A DNA stretch of 64,000 nt from Labia minor. Taxonomy: Eukaryota; Arthropoda; Insecta; Dermaptera; Spongiphoridae. The notes under the pieces are model-generated. The model was not told the origin of the DNA. It ran no database searches and saw only the letters and a list, made by a program, of their open reading frames with translations. The stretch lies in NCBI GenBank assembly GCA_963082975.1, contig OY720350.1:45834734-45898733 (forward strand), given 5' to 3'. Within the stretch, counting starts at the first letter, position 1; each line of letters opens with the position of its first letter. Both the position numbers and the translations under genes were made by a program. Shown piece after piece: positions 47,439-59,329 of the stretch.

Positions 47439-47830
47439 CAGTGGCGGATTAAGTTGATTGGGGGCCCCGCGCGGTAAAATTGAAATGGGCCCTCTGCTAT
47501 TTATAATTATAATTGAAAGACAAATTTTGTTTATATTATAATTTAGGCTGTTTTATACTTACATATATAGTACTTATGTAAAAAATATTTTACTGTGGTC
47601 GCCGAGACCCAAAATTGATTATTTTCTTTTAAGTTAGTCGGGGTTCAAACACGACCGAATAAAGATCTGTATCAAGAATTACTTGTTTTATTTAAACTCC
47701 GATTATCCATAAATTCAACAGTTTTTTAAATTTTTTTTAAGGAAATATTTTTATTTAGGTATTATCGGAAACCTCGGGCTGGTGGGCCCCGGGCGGCCGT
47801 CCGGTCCGCCCGGTGTTTAATCCGCCTCTG
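47439..47830. mobile_element. hAT MITE, CAGTGGCGGATTAA ends
   Basis: 392 bp bounded by CAGTGGCGGATTAAGTTG and, from the right, CAGAGGCGGATTAAACACC. It is flanked by the exact 8-bp duplication GTTAGAAT (47431-47438, 47831-47838). GC-rich ends (gggccccgcgcgg / gggccccgggcggcc) enclose an AT-rich centre. No transposase. Confidence 0.93.
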
Positions 47831-47894
47831 GTTAGAATCATAAAATCTAAGAAATTATAAAGGGCAAAAAATGTGGTTCGAAAAACAATTGATA

Positions 47895-48055
47895 AGTTTG
47901 TTTTTTGGGAAACCAATTGGTAGACAACCATTATGTAATCCAAAACACCTTAAACATAGATGCATGAGTATTGGGAAAAGATAGGAACTGAATTGAGTGA
48001 AGTTAGCTCTAGTAGAATGCCTTGGAGTAATATTGCTGCTACAACTAAAAACTTA
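47895..48055 (+). pseudogene. Possible non-LTR RT 3'-end relic
   Basis: A 'GKPIGRQPL' stretch followed by 'gccttggagtaatattgctgctacaactaaaaac' has the order of the RT C-terminal tail (GKRPFGRPRTRW ... W..VV..A). Divergence is high and the frames are broken. Confidence 0.35.
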
Positions 48056-48484
48056 ATTTCAGTAATACTACTAAACATATTGTATTTATTCAAGTTTATA
48101 TAAAACAGAGCTTTTTGATTTATTCAGAATCTATCTATTCAAACCATATTAATGAATAATAAATCAATATTTAATTGAATTTTAAAATTTGCATGTTAAA
48201 AATTGATGAATACATTGGAAAAGTATGGTAATATTTTTAAAATACCAATTAATAAACGACTTTTTTATATTGTATTTCAATTTGATAAATTTAGAAAATT
48301 TTAAAAAGATAAATAACTTTTAAATACTACATTATTCTATTAATATAAATATTACACTTAATTACATATCTTCAAGATTAATAGATTTAAGTAATATGTT
48401 TATTTATTCAATTCCTGAAATTATATATATTCTTCTCATCTTTATTGACATTATGATTAAACCTAAATATTGTTATGTAAACAA
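48056..48484. other. AT-rich spacer
   Basis: Nothing recognised. Confidence 0.5.
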
Positions 48485-48489
48485 AATTA

Positions 48490-48556
48490 TTAATATTAAT
48501 ATATATATATATTAGGTATTAACATATATATATATATATATATATATGTTAATACC

Positions 48557-48596
<40 letters not shown>

Positions 48597-48608
48597 AATA
48601 CCTACCTA
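48490..48608. repeat. Palindromic TA array with GTTAATACCTA units
   Basis: TAGGTATTAAC (48513-48523) and its inverse GTTAATACCTA (48548-48558) flank a pure (AT)n core, forming a perfect palindrome. A second (TA)n tract and another GTTAATACCTA (48594-48604) follow in direct orientation. Confidence 0.9.
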
Positions 48609-49134
48609 CTATTTAGTAATTATCTTAATTTATCATCTTCAATTTTATACTCCATTTAAATATCAATATATACGTAGCTACTGCTTTTAAATATAAAATA
48701 TTCAATAATAGGACTCTCTAACTAGAAAAAAAATGCAATCTAAACTTGAGAATAGGGGAAAAGCAAAGATTGGTTTACTGCACGCTAGCCAATCAATCAC
48801 CTCTAACGGCGTTAAATTTTTTATTTATTTATATCAACTAAAAATAATGAAACCGAATATTTGTTTATATATATATATATATATATATGTAGTGATTTGG
48901 AAGGAGTTGCATCGTTGTCTAGGGGTATATTGTCTCGATAAAGCAACAGAAACACTTCTTGTTTGGGCTTTTCTATAAAATGGATTATTTATAAATAAAT
49001 ATACACATACAAATACAACACTCTCTCATCATGATAGTCACCACGAATCTAAACAGAAGAGTCCAAAACGAATCCAAACGAATCCCTTGCGGGAGTTGCG
49101 CTCCAATTTATATAATAATCCCGCCCCTACTGAA
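48609..49134. other. AT-rich spacer with weak tRNA-like text
   Basis: 48908-48945 contains 'cgttgtctaggggtatattgtctcg', which resembles the D-arm half of a tRNA-Pro, but no B box or T-arm follows. (TA)n lies at 48869-48888. The 81-codon frame at 48733-48978 crosses that tract and is not a gene. Confidence 0.4.
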
Positions 49135-49292
49135 CATGTCGGAAGAAGGGGGTGGGAGACTTTCTTCTGGTTCCCGTCTCAAGCATGATCAGGGTTGAGG
49201 GAGACTCGCGGCAAATTTCCGCTACCCTCGGTTGCATTTTACAACCAGGGACAAGGAAGTGGAGTGAAGAGATTGAAACACCCATGTCCCCA
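49135..49292 (+). repeat. GC-rich dispersed repeat, arm 2 of an inverted pair
   Basis: Inverse counterpart of 47283-47432 ('gggtgggagac...tcccgtctcaagcatgatcagggttgaggg...cattttacaaccagggacaaggaagtggagtga'). The two arms are about 1.7 kb apart. Frames on both strands (62-63 codons) are repeat translation. Confidence 0.8.
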
Positions 49293-50156
49293 ACATCCCT
49301 TGACCTCAATTTCAACTCCCAAATATATATAATATTTATTTAATAATATTGAAAATTAGATAATTTTTATTTGATTATAGACAAAATTAAGTAATATTTT
49401 GATAAAGTAAAATAAATTTTCTTTTTAAGAGTCGATTCTGTTGATTATATCGTTTTGTCTCCAAAATTCAATTATATTTTATTGTATCGTAAACTTAATT
49501 TTCCACCTCCACAACCGTCTTGCAATGGTCAAAGGATAAATTGACTCGAGCCATTTACCGAAAGGGAGATACTCAGACAATGCTTGGCCCTCATTCATCC
49601 AGAGATAATTATAGGTTGAACAAGGGTAGATAGGCGGGAGAAGGGAAGTTGAACAGGGGAGGTCAAAGTTGGTAGGGGGATTGGAAAAATAATCAGAAAG
49701 GAAACGAGAGTTTTATCATAATTCGAAAAAGATAAATTTCATTGAAAAGAAAAATCGTTTTATGAGCGATCCTATTTGATAATAGCTATAATACACTAAA
49801 AACGTTTGCAAGAGTTTAAGGGATGTATTCGACGTCGTTTGTGGTTTGAGTTGAAGAGTTCTCGCTCAACTTCGTTATCGACATCCTTCCACCACTCTCG
49901 AAATGCTAGCCAACCCATCACTTTTAAATATTACTGTTCGTAAACTAATCTAGATTAAAATTTATATATATATATATATATATATACATAGAAAGAGAAA
50001 GAGAGAGAGAGAGAGAGGAAGAGAAAGTTATCTATTTGGCAGAATAAACATGAAAATTAAAATTAGATTTAATATAAAACATAAATGATTATTTTAAAAA
50101 ATGAAAAGATCAATTTTAGAATATCAAAGTTTTTAATGGATTAAAAGACACCCTAT

Positions 50157-50195
<39 letters not shown>

Positions 50196-51238
50196 TGTAT
50201 CCAATTACAAAATAAATTTTCACAATAAACAAATCTCTATCAAAAGTTATTTAATTTTTTTTTACATTTTCCTGAAACAAAAACCGTGAAAATTCTTTTT
50301 AACTTTCTCGTGTTCATAAAATGTCGCCAAGTTAAATATTTAATTTCCATATTCACCGTCTTTACTCTCCTCCTTTTTAGCCTTATCAGCTTCTTCTTCC
50401 TTTTTCTACTTTAATTCACTTAAATTTCATCTTATATTTGTGGGAGTGAAATTGCAGTTGTCTCTGGGAATTCCCAGCTCACTTCATTTCACATTTTGAT
50501 TATTAAAAAAATACTCTAGAACAAAAAAAAAATCAATTCTATTCTAGTAGAAAATAAATAAATAAATAAAACTTGTAAATAAATAAAAAAAAAATATCAA
50601 CTAAACGATAAATTCTTTTTGTAAAAATGGAAACTAAATTAGCGTCTTTTTCACTCGTTTTAACTTTATATTTTAATATTATTTATGGAAAATATTCTTA
50701 ATTTGTTAATTATCTGATATGAATAATAATTGTGAATATTTATAGTATTTATGTAAATTATGAAATTCAACTAAAATACTAATTAAAGTTATTTCTTTTA
50801 AATTTCATCTATGAATAATTTAATGTAAAAATAAAATTATAATTATATTAAAAAATTATTCATATTCTGACTTGAAACGTAATTCAATAAGTAATTTCAA
50901 GAAATTCATTTAGCACTATCTTTTATAGCCTATAGATATAATTAGTATCAGAATACAAAAAAAGAGAAACAAAAACAACCACCCACACTCAGCCATATTT
51001 TCATTTAATGAAGTCACTGACTTTTCAACAAAATATTTATATTTATTTATATTTATAGTTAAAGACTAATTTTAAAGATAATGCTTTTTCAATTAATTAA
51101 CAAAAATATATATATTTTCAAATTAAGATATTTTTAAAGTTTTCCAGTAAACAATGATATTAATTTATTTAAACTTTTATAATAATATTTAATAAATATA
51201 TCATTTGTATTTCATGGTTTTAATATAAGAATTTTGTT
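49293..51238. other. AT-rich stretch with a higher-complexity block
   Basis: 49500-49930 is of ordinary complexity without a supported exon. (TA)n at 49964-49986 and 50161-50193, (GA)n at 49990-50020, CT-rich at 50360-50410. No repeat end recognised. Confidence 0.5.
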
Positions 51239-51864
51239 TTTACTATCTGGCCAGAGATAGTAGTGAGATCTCGAAAATTTTCGAATTTGAGATTTTGATG
51301 TTTTTATACGTTTTGAAGGTTCCTGAATCATTTTCACTAAGGTTGAGAAAAATGTCTGTGTATACTGTATGTAGACAAGATATGTGTGTGTATGTATGTA
51401 ACCAAGATTACGCAAAAACGATTTAAGCTAGTATGGTGAAATTTGGTAAATGGTCATTATTCAAAATTCATAGTTTTCTATCAACTTTTGAGAAATGTAG
51501 CTCAACCGGAAGAGGGTCATTACCTACAACGTTTTGATTTTTTTTTCTTCTAAAGTGACCGTAAAAATAAAGATATATGTTTGATAATTTTTCACATGAT
51601 TAATAATTGTATAAAACTGCTATATATAGAATTTCAGCTTGATTGAATCGCTGAAAGTACCAGAATTAATTTTTTAACAGTGCAAATCTCACGCGCCAAC
51701 ACGTGACGTGGTGCCATCAACAAAGAGTCAACCATGCGCTGGTTTAATAAATATTATTTATTAATTTTAATTTATAATTTAATTAATTTAATTTAATTTA
51801 AATTAATATATGTTATTTAATCCAATTCAAATTTGCGAGATAGTCGAGTGGAGACACTCCAGAT
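51239..51864 (+). mobile_element. Family B Helentron-like element, copy 4 (two-ended)
   Basis: 5' end TACTATCTGGCCAGAGATAGTA is a near-perfect palindrome. The 3' end is 'gcgagatagtcGAGTGGAGACACTCcaga'. It contains 'cacgtgacgtggtgcc' near 51700, in which an E-box-type CACGTG overlaps ACGTG. No coding frame. Confidence 0.88.
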
Positions 51865-53160
51865 TTTTTTAATGATAGTTTCGAAGAAGAATCCAAAACA
51901 TAAAAATATCATCAAATAATAAAAATAATTTTTGTAATATTTGTTTAAGTGAATAAAATAAAAAATATTTTAATATTAGTATCTTATAAAATATACAATG
52001 TGCAAAAAAAATGAATTTGTTATTATTTAAAAATAGAAACAAAAAAGGGGAGTATAATCTATGTGTTTGTATATCAAAAATTGATTGTATTAAAAAAGAT
52101 ACATTGAAAATTGAAGACATTCTTTCCTTTCATATTTTGACATCTTTTATAGGTTGGTTTTTCACGATCTTCATATTTAAAGGGTGGAGAAAAAAAACAC
52201 CAAGAAGCCATCGCAATAAATCATAAGGATTATTTTTAAGCATTCAGCAGCAGCAGAGCGAGCGGTCTTTTTGCTCAATATATAAATACTACCAGTAAGC
52301 TTTCAACTTGGAATTTTGATAGGAGGTATCTTAAAATATTAGAAGACTGAAAATGATTTAACACTTGAATGAGTTTTTATAAGGGCAGTCGGTAGTCGGC
52401 AGATTCCTCAAGAAGGTTGATCTTTAAAATATTTTATAAGAATAATAAAAAAGAAAAAAAAAGAAAATGAGAGCAATGCAAAATTGAAAGAGCACATAAA
52501 TCATTGGAGCAAAATCCTCATTTAAAAAGATTAAATAGGTATTTTTGAAAATTCACATTTTTATATAGTTGATAGGAAATATATAGAAGGATATTTTTAA
52601 ATATAATAAAATAATAGAAAAAACAGTTTCGAAATTTTAAGAAATGTTAATAATTTAAATTTTTCCCATACATGATTAATTTTCGGTACATATTTCATAT
52701 TTGTTTTTTATTTATAATATTTTAAAATTAATTATTATATACACTAAGAATAAGCATAAAATGTACGATAGGCATTTATATTTGAAAAATCAGCATTTAT
52801 ATACACATAAAATTAAATTATTTTTACATAATAAAAAATAATAAAAAAGAAATAAGTGAATTTTCATAAAATTTGATCAAAATTGAACATATTTTTATGA
52901 AAAAAAAGAAAATATTATTAATATTAAGTTTCTATTGAGCTCGCCTGGATGGTAGACATCCCGCAATCCTGTGGTTTAAAAGTCGATCGACTCACTTATG
53001 TACTTGTCTCATTCCATTCGAAATCCAAAATTCACTCCAATATACATTAGATTCCAATTTTTCAAATTTTATAAAATAAAATTCACTAATTAATAAATTC
53101 AACCACATTTTAATAATGTATACACCCAAGAATAACAATAAATAGATTTATATATATATA
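51865..53160. other. AT-rich spacer
   Basis: Includes a possible tRNA-like relic at 52938-52992 ('gagctcgcctggatggtagac' with a poor B box). Frames at 51869-52226 are low-complexity. No gene supported. Confidence 0.45.
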
Positions 53161-53162
53161 TA

Positions 53163-53656
53163 CGAGGGGTGTTCAAAGTATTCTCGGTATAGGTATGAAG
53201 GAAAATGCAGAAACTTCTAACTAAAATTTATTTTTCAATGTAGTCCCCCATAACCTCAATACACTTGTTTGCTCGGGAAACTAACTTTTGAATTCCCTCT
53301 AAAAAATATTTTTCCTCCTTGTCTTCAAAATGTGCGTTAATTGCCACCTTCAGCTTTTCATCGTCAGAAAAACGTTTTCCACGAATATCTTTTTTTTTAG
53401 GCTGGGGAACAAGAAGTAATCACTGGGGACAAGGTCTGGGCTGTAAGGTGTATGCTTTATTTCTTCAAAGCATTTTTCTCAACATTTTCGCATCAGTCAT
53501 TCTGGTCTTCTTACACCAACGATAATTAGATTAGTACTAATGATAAATAAATGAAATTTTGAGGTTATGTTCTCAAAGAGTGTCGTTACCAACTGAAATA
53601 ATTTAAATCCCTTCGTCACTACTAAATTACCCCGTATTCTCATACTTTGAACACCG
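53163..53656 (-). mobile_element. Mariner deletion derivative, copy 1
   Basis: Starts CGAGGGGTGTTCAAAGTATT and ends in its shortened inverse (…actttgaacaccg), with TA on both sides (53161-53162, 53657-53658). On the minus strand it encodes only the transposase C terminus, 'KLKVAINAHFEDKEEKYFLE' and 'GIQKLVSRANKCIEVMGDY', the typical last residues of mariner enzymes. About 90% or more identical to 61357-61855, so this is a family that spread in deleted form. Confidence 0.9.
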
Positions 53657-53827
53657 TAGATAGATAGATATTGAATACAAATTTATAACAATATTTAAAT
53701 AAAATTATATGAGTAAAATCTAAAAAGATAAAATTTACAACTAATTTGAAAAGATTTTAATCTATTTTGACCCTAAATTGGATAGAATAAAATTTTAATT
53801 AATTTTCAAATATAGAAAAAAGCTTGA
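53657..53827. other. AT-rich spacer
   Basis: Nothing recognised. Confidence 0.4.
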
Positions 53828-53876
53828 TTATCCAATTCAAATTTGAGAGATAGTCGAGTGGAAACACTCCAGATTT
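53828..53876 (+). mobile_element. Family B 3'-end fragment
   Basis: 'ccaattcaaatttgagagatagtcgagtggaaacactccaga' is the last ~48 bp of family B. One substitution spoils the terminal hairpin (GAGTGGAAACACTC keeps the 5-bp stem). Confidence 0.75.
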
Positions 53877-54689
53877 TTATCACTGAACTTGCTAGTGAAG
53901 TCCTTAATTTATTTATTATATATTAAAATTTGTTTATTCACGAATTTAAGATTTTAAAAATAGAACTAATTAGAAAGAAGAAAATGCTTTTAAATTTTTC
54001 CTTAAATAAATTTTATAGAAAGATTTAAAAAATAATTAGAAATATGAATGGTTGATTTATTGTTAATTTATGAAAAGTCCTCAAGAAGAATTGAATTAAA
54101 AAATTATCTTGATAAAATTTTTAATAAATGTGAATTTTCAACTTGCATTGGAATATATTTAAATGTGAAATCACTATAAAAACGCATTTTGAATCTAGTT
54201 CAATTTCTTGTTCGCTTTTCCCTTACAAAACTCTCGTCAAAGTGGCTTCTCGTGTCTCTATTCTTACACCCAAACACATAAACACATCTACATCAAATGC
54301 AAACATCGATTTATACCTACTCTAAAGGAAAGAAAAGGAAAGATACAGATAAAAGCAGAATAAGAGAAAGGTTATATTATTTCTATCCTCAAAATACTGT
54401 TGAGTTTATTTTTTTTTTTTATTTTTTTATATTTTTTTTTATTTGATGATATATTTTCTTTTTCTCTCTATTTTTTTTTCATTTCATTTTGACATTCGCT
54501 ATCATCATCAGCAATCATCCAGTGATAAGGAGCTCATTTTTTTATAGGAAAAACTTTCATCATTTTTAATCGAAAGATTTAACGATGACATTTTATTAAT
54601 TTTCTTTTTCTTTTAAATAAAAAATACATTTTTTTTTTCAATTATAAGCTTGTTTAAATCCAAGATCATATTTGAATCGATATAGCATA
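53877..54689. other. AT-rich spacer
   Basis: T-rich runs at 54409-54480 and 54628-54638; a 60-codon frame at 54143-54325 is not recognised. No gene supported. Confidence 0.5.
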
Positions 54690-54846
54690 TCTAATCTTAT
54701 TATGCTAGGTAAAATTGTATATATGTATGTATATATATATATATTTGCAAATGGGTTCTCAGAAACCGCTCGATCGATTTTTTTGAAATTCACACCATAG
54801 GTAGTCTTTATAAAGAAAAATCGAGTTTTATTGATCACATCACTGG
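54690..54846 (-). mobile_element. Family C Helitron-like tail
   Basis: Inverse of 5405-5562: 'ctaatcttattatgctagg', 'gggttctcagaaaccgctcgatcgattttttt' and 'tttataaagaaaaatcgagttttattgat' align at roughly 80% identity. No coding content; the frame here is repeat translation. Confidence 0.65.
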
Positions 54847-54893
54847 GAAAAATCATCTTCATTAGTTTTTCCTTAATTTAAACGTCACCCAGC
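54847..54893 (+). mobile_element. Family A internal fragment
   Basis: 'gaaaaatcatcttcattagttttt.cttaatttaaa.cgtcacccag' matches the centre of family A just before the CRE pair. Both sides are cut off. Confidence 0.6.
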
Positions 54894-55137
54894 TCACAGA
54901 CTACCTATAAGATACACTCATTCAAGGTTAATTTTTAAACCAAGTTTTTAGCACATCGCGCCATCTGAAGTTGGAAACTTCAACTAATTTAAAAAAAAAA
55001 ACATTATACAAAAGCGTCCTTGTGTTATTATTATTGTTATAGTTGTAATTTTTTTAAGTAATTTCTTTTTATTTTAATTTTTATAATTGAGTTAAATATC
55101 ATTTAATATATTTTAAAGTTATTAATTTAATTAAATA

Positions 55138-55480
55138 CATTTGCCGATTTCTCTGTCCCTATAAACGCTTAAAACTACTCAACGGATTTGATGTTTTTTT
55201 AATAGGTAGAGTGATTGAAAAGGAAGGTTTTGATGTATAATAACAGAATTTATCCACTATTTAATTATGCATAATGTTTTCATTCAAAGATAGCTCGGTG
55301 TCCCAGGTATATATTTTATATCAACAGGCCTACTTTTCTGTTTGTGTGTTATTATTTGAATGGCGATTCGGTGAATCAGGTATTAATAATACCAGCCAAA
55401 CCCAATAATAATGAATCATTTTTTTTTTAACTTAATTACCGAGCCGAGGCTCGGGGTCCCGGTACTTTATATTAATCAAT
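55138..55480 (-). mobile_element. Helitron-like repeat with hairpin end
   Basis: Contains the well-known arthropod Helitron phrase 'cgcttaaaactactcaacggatttgatg...aataggtagagtgattgaaaaggaaggtttt'. It ends at the hairpin CCGAGC/GCTCGG (55441-55456) followed by 'gggtcccggtac', the inverse of 3963-4060. The region from 54894 to 55137 is unassigned. Confidence 0.6.
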
Positions 55481-55931
55481 ATATGCAAAATATTTAGGTA
55501 AATAGTTGTTTTTTATCAAGCTTTCCTAGCATTTTTAATTATATATCATTAAATTATTATTCATTTTTGTTATTTATTAATTATCTCTTTACCCTTTGAA
55601 AGTTATATTTCTAATTTTATCTTAATTGAAATATTTTTATTTTTTCATGTTTTTTTTTTATTTTTTATATTTTTAAAATTATGTAAATTACTATTTAATA
55701 GTGTGATAGACATACCATTTACATTTTAATGAGCAAAAAATTCTTTGATAAAATTATCATAAAGTAATTTTATTTAATATAAGAAATTGAACTCAATTAT
55801 TTCGTTAATTTATGAAAATGAAAAAAATGGTTAATAAATTTTATTACATTATCTACTTACTTTGATATGTTGGAAATTATATTATTATCTTGGTTTTCAT
55901 AATTATATATATATTTATATTATATATATAA
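55481..55931. other. AT-rich spacer
   Basis: No gene recognised; (TA)n precedes the next MITE. Confidence 0.5.
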
Positions 55932-55939
55932 GAAAGAAG

Positions 55940-56274
55940 GATAATTATACAGATTAAAAATTTTACCAGTTGATTCGTTTTTTAAGTCCAAATAACAAAA
56001 TCGTCGGTCTCTTCTAGCTTCCGAGATAAAAATTATAGAAATTTTAATATAAATTGTCAAATCCTTCTTAGAATATGATTGGCTGATTGAAGCAAAAAGT
56101 AAGAGCCAACTGATGAAAACAAAAAAAAATGAAAATTTATATTAAAGTTTCTATACATTTTATATCGGAAACTAGAAGAAACCGACGATTTTGTTATTTT
56201 AAAAAGTTTCTTGAACTTAAAAAACGAATCAACTGGTAAAATTTCATTGTAATCTCTTAATCTGTTTAATTACC
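55940..56274. mobile_element. Long-TIR MITE, copy D2
   Basis: Terminal inverted repeats of about 120 bp (left from GATAATTATACAGATTAA; right, inward, GGTAATTAAACAGATTAA) share 'ttttaccagttgattcgttttttaagt' and 'aacaaaatcgtcggt'. They are flanked by the 8-bp duplication GAAAGAAG (55932-55939, 56275-56282). The TIR start matches that of 41795-42297. No coding frame. Confidence 0.9.
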
Positions 56275-56282
56275 GAAAGAAG

Positions 56283-58201
56283 AATATATTTAAAATAAAA
56301 AAAGGTAAATATATTGTAAATAAAAATCAAAAAATTTTAAGAAGAAAATACAAAACTTAATTAATTTAACATTACCTAGGAAGATAATTAAATATAATTT
56401 AGATTCTATTCTTAAATTAGATTAAATCTTACATAATTGAATGATTTTTATCTTTTAAAAGCCTTTATATGTCATTTGTAAAAAAAAAAGAATGGCAAAG
56501 AATTTGAAATATGAATTCATAAATAAAAAGTCAAAACACGAGCAACAGATCGACAATAACCGTGAATAATACCAATTGGGATAAAAGTTTAGAATTTGTG
56601 TTTATGTATACTCGTACATCATAAATTTATCTTTTATAAAGTTTAATAGACATTCAAGTTGCAAATGCAATAAATCTTATGGCCAATAGTTTTTTTTTTT
56701 AATTATTTAATTTAAAAATAAAGGCTATTTAATTATAATAAGATGTTCTTTGATAATACATGATAAGATTTTTTAATTATTTTTATTTTATATTACTATA
56801 AGTAATGCATTTCTTTATCACAGAAATGATTTAAACTTTTGCAAGATTACTACTTAAAGACTTATTCAAGAAAAGATAAACATTAATATTCTAACTTTAG
56901 ATATATATATATATATTATTTTCAAATTCAAAGTTTAATTTACTTTTAACTTAAATCATATATTTCAAATTTATTATTGATATTGAAAATATTTTTTATT
57001 TATTAAATCATAGTTTCTTCTCTTTTTTTTAACAAAAAAAAAAGTGAAGAGAATAAATAAACTTCTTATAATGAATACATTTCAAAAAATAAATACATTT
57101 TTACTAAAAAAAAATAAAAGTACACGAAAGCTTCTTAAGAATATTAAAAATAAAAGACAAAAATAGTTTTTCATTTCCCGTTGTTTCATTTATAATATGA
57201 AGAAATTCCAGAAACCAGTACTAGAAAACAAATACGTAGAAAAAGAAGAAAATTGAAATGATACTGATAAAGAGCTGAATTAATAACAAATATAAATACA
57301 CAACAAAAAGAAGGAAAAAAGGTTTTCTCAAAAAATGCTTAAAAAGAGCAATAAATAAACTATTCTCAATGTGAATGTAACAAGTATTCCAATTTTTACC
57401 ATGTATATATTTAATTGGATACGATATATTTTGTTGACATAGCCCCGCTAAACGGCTTACGTATTTAAATCATTTAAACGCAATTTGATTTCTCTTAATA
57501 CCCTATGGTGTTATTGGAAATAATTATCGAATTTGATTAACGAGTTTTTAATTTAAATTTAAAAAATGAATTTTTTATACCTGTTTTATCAAACATATAC
57601 AGAGTGAATTGAATCATATTATGATTTTTATATTTATTGACACATGGTGATTAATATAATTTTTTAAGAATTACCCAAATATATACACAAATGAACTCTC
57701 AATAGCAAATCATGATTAACTTAATTTTATTCTATTTATCTTTATTTATTTGAATAAATAAAATAACTATACAAATTAAGTTTTAAAGAATTGGATAATT
57801 TTTAAAAGTATGTGAAATTTTTCCAGTCTAGTTTGTTTTTATTTAAATGTCTATTTTACTCACATTTTACTCAAATTTTCTTGATACAAAAACAATGAAT
57901 AAACTCAATTCAACATACTTTCACTCTATATAATGAGTGGATAATATATATTATATAATTAATATACTTATATATATACGAATATATTATAAAAATATAA
58001 AAGTTACCCAAACAAAATCACTTTTCTAATTATTTACTTTTGAAAATTTGTTCCAAGATTTCTTTATTTCCGCAATTTCCTATAAACAGTACTATCTCCA
58101 TAAAAAATAAAATTGACCTTAAGTGAAAATAAACTTATTGTTAATCAATTATCACATATGCTCAAAGTTGGTCTGTTCTAGTTGTTTTGAATGCCATTAT
58201 A
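56283..58201. other. Long AT-rich stretch
   Basis: No gene, exon or repeat terminus recognised. (TA)n at 56899-56916 and near 57940-57990. Confidence 0.5.
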
Positions 58202-58203
58202 TA

Positions 58204-58678
58204 CGAGGGTGGTCTGAAAAGTTTCCGACCTGACCAAGAAAATCGATGTTTTTCAATTTTTTTTTTGCTATATTTTTCAACATAATCTCCATCAACACTG
58301 TACATTTCTCATAACGGTGTTCTAATTAATTCAATTAATTAATAAATTATTTAATTAATTAATTAAATTTGATTTAATTTAATTGAAGTCTCATCAACAG
58401 TTATAAATCGACGCAAAAATTCGTTTGGATTACGCCTACAGCGCCAAATTGTCGTTAGAAATGGTTTTTCGAAGCAATTTTTGGTCTAACGTTAGGAAAT
58501 GCGGCACCCACATTGCACACAGCTTTCCATATTCAAATGGTTTTGCAAAAAATTTCGCACACGTTCAGCTGACATCGTACAGGTCTCAGCTATCTTGAAT
58601 TTTGAAAAATAAAACAAAAAAATAATTGAAAAACATCGTTTTTCTTGGTCCGGACGGAAACTTTTCATCCCACCCTCG
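58204..58678 (-). mobile_element. Mariner deletion derivative, second subfamily
   Basis: CGAGGGTGGTCTGAAAAGTTTC at left and its near-inverse at right, both flanked by TA (58202-58203, 58679-58680). The minus strand keeps a broken transposase piece: 'AERVRNFLQNHLNM' and 'RRNPNEFLRRFITVDETS', the latter containing the first catalytic Asp (VDET). The frame is interrupted by stops, and an AATT-rich run at 58320-58385 replaces the middle. Confidence 0.9.
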
Positions 58679-58680
58679 TA

Positions 58681-59329
58681 TTTAGATATTTAGATCTACT
58701 ATACTTTGAAAGTCAAAAAACACGTATCAAAGGTTCTTGGGTCCTATAATTACCTACATCTATAGTAATGATTGTGAATGTATGTGAATAGTTTAGAAAT
58801 AAATCATAGAGATGATTTATAAATAAAATATTATTAATTTAATTTTTGTCTATACCATTATTTTAATATTGTTATTTATTTTAGAATTGTTTTTATTTAG
58901 AAAAAAACGGAAATTCCCCTCGTCAGGACCACTTATCTTTTTTTTATTTCTTTCTAACTCTACTCGTGTTTTTTTTTTTTTTTTTTTTTTTTGAAAATTT
59001 ATTCATTCGAACTCCACTGGGTAGATGTATATATATTTCCTTTCGCTTTGAGACAGTAGATTATTCAGTTGGATTCCCTCTTTGCTTTCTTTTCAATTTT
59101 TGGTCCATCGAACTGGATCAATTGAAACGGAATAGATTGAGCCAGTATAGCTTATTTCCAAGTCGCGGTTGCTGAATTGTATAAACTAGCTATAAACGCG
59201 GACAATACATCCAGCAAATGGCATAACTCAGTTCTAATGGTCATATCTTGTAAATAAAACCATAGAATTATTTTTTCTTTATATATTAAAAAAATCTCAT
59301 TGAGTTAAATCTAATATAAAAACACACAA
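58681..59329. other. AT-rich spacer
   Basis: A 24-base T run at 58969-58992. The frame after it (58966-59175) is unrecognised. No gene supported. Confidence 0.5.

Noticed and set aside
48733-48978. 81-codon frame
   Set aside because: Crosses a (TA)n tract giving an Ile-Tyr repeat.
52938-52992. tRNA gene
   Set aside because: D-arm-like text is present, but the B box is poor and no acceptor stem pairs.
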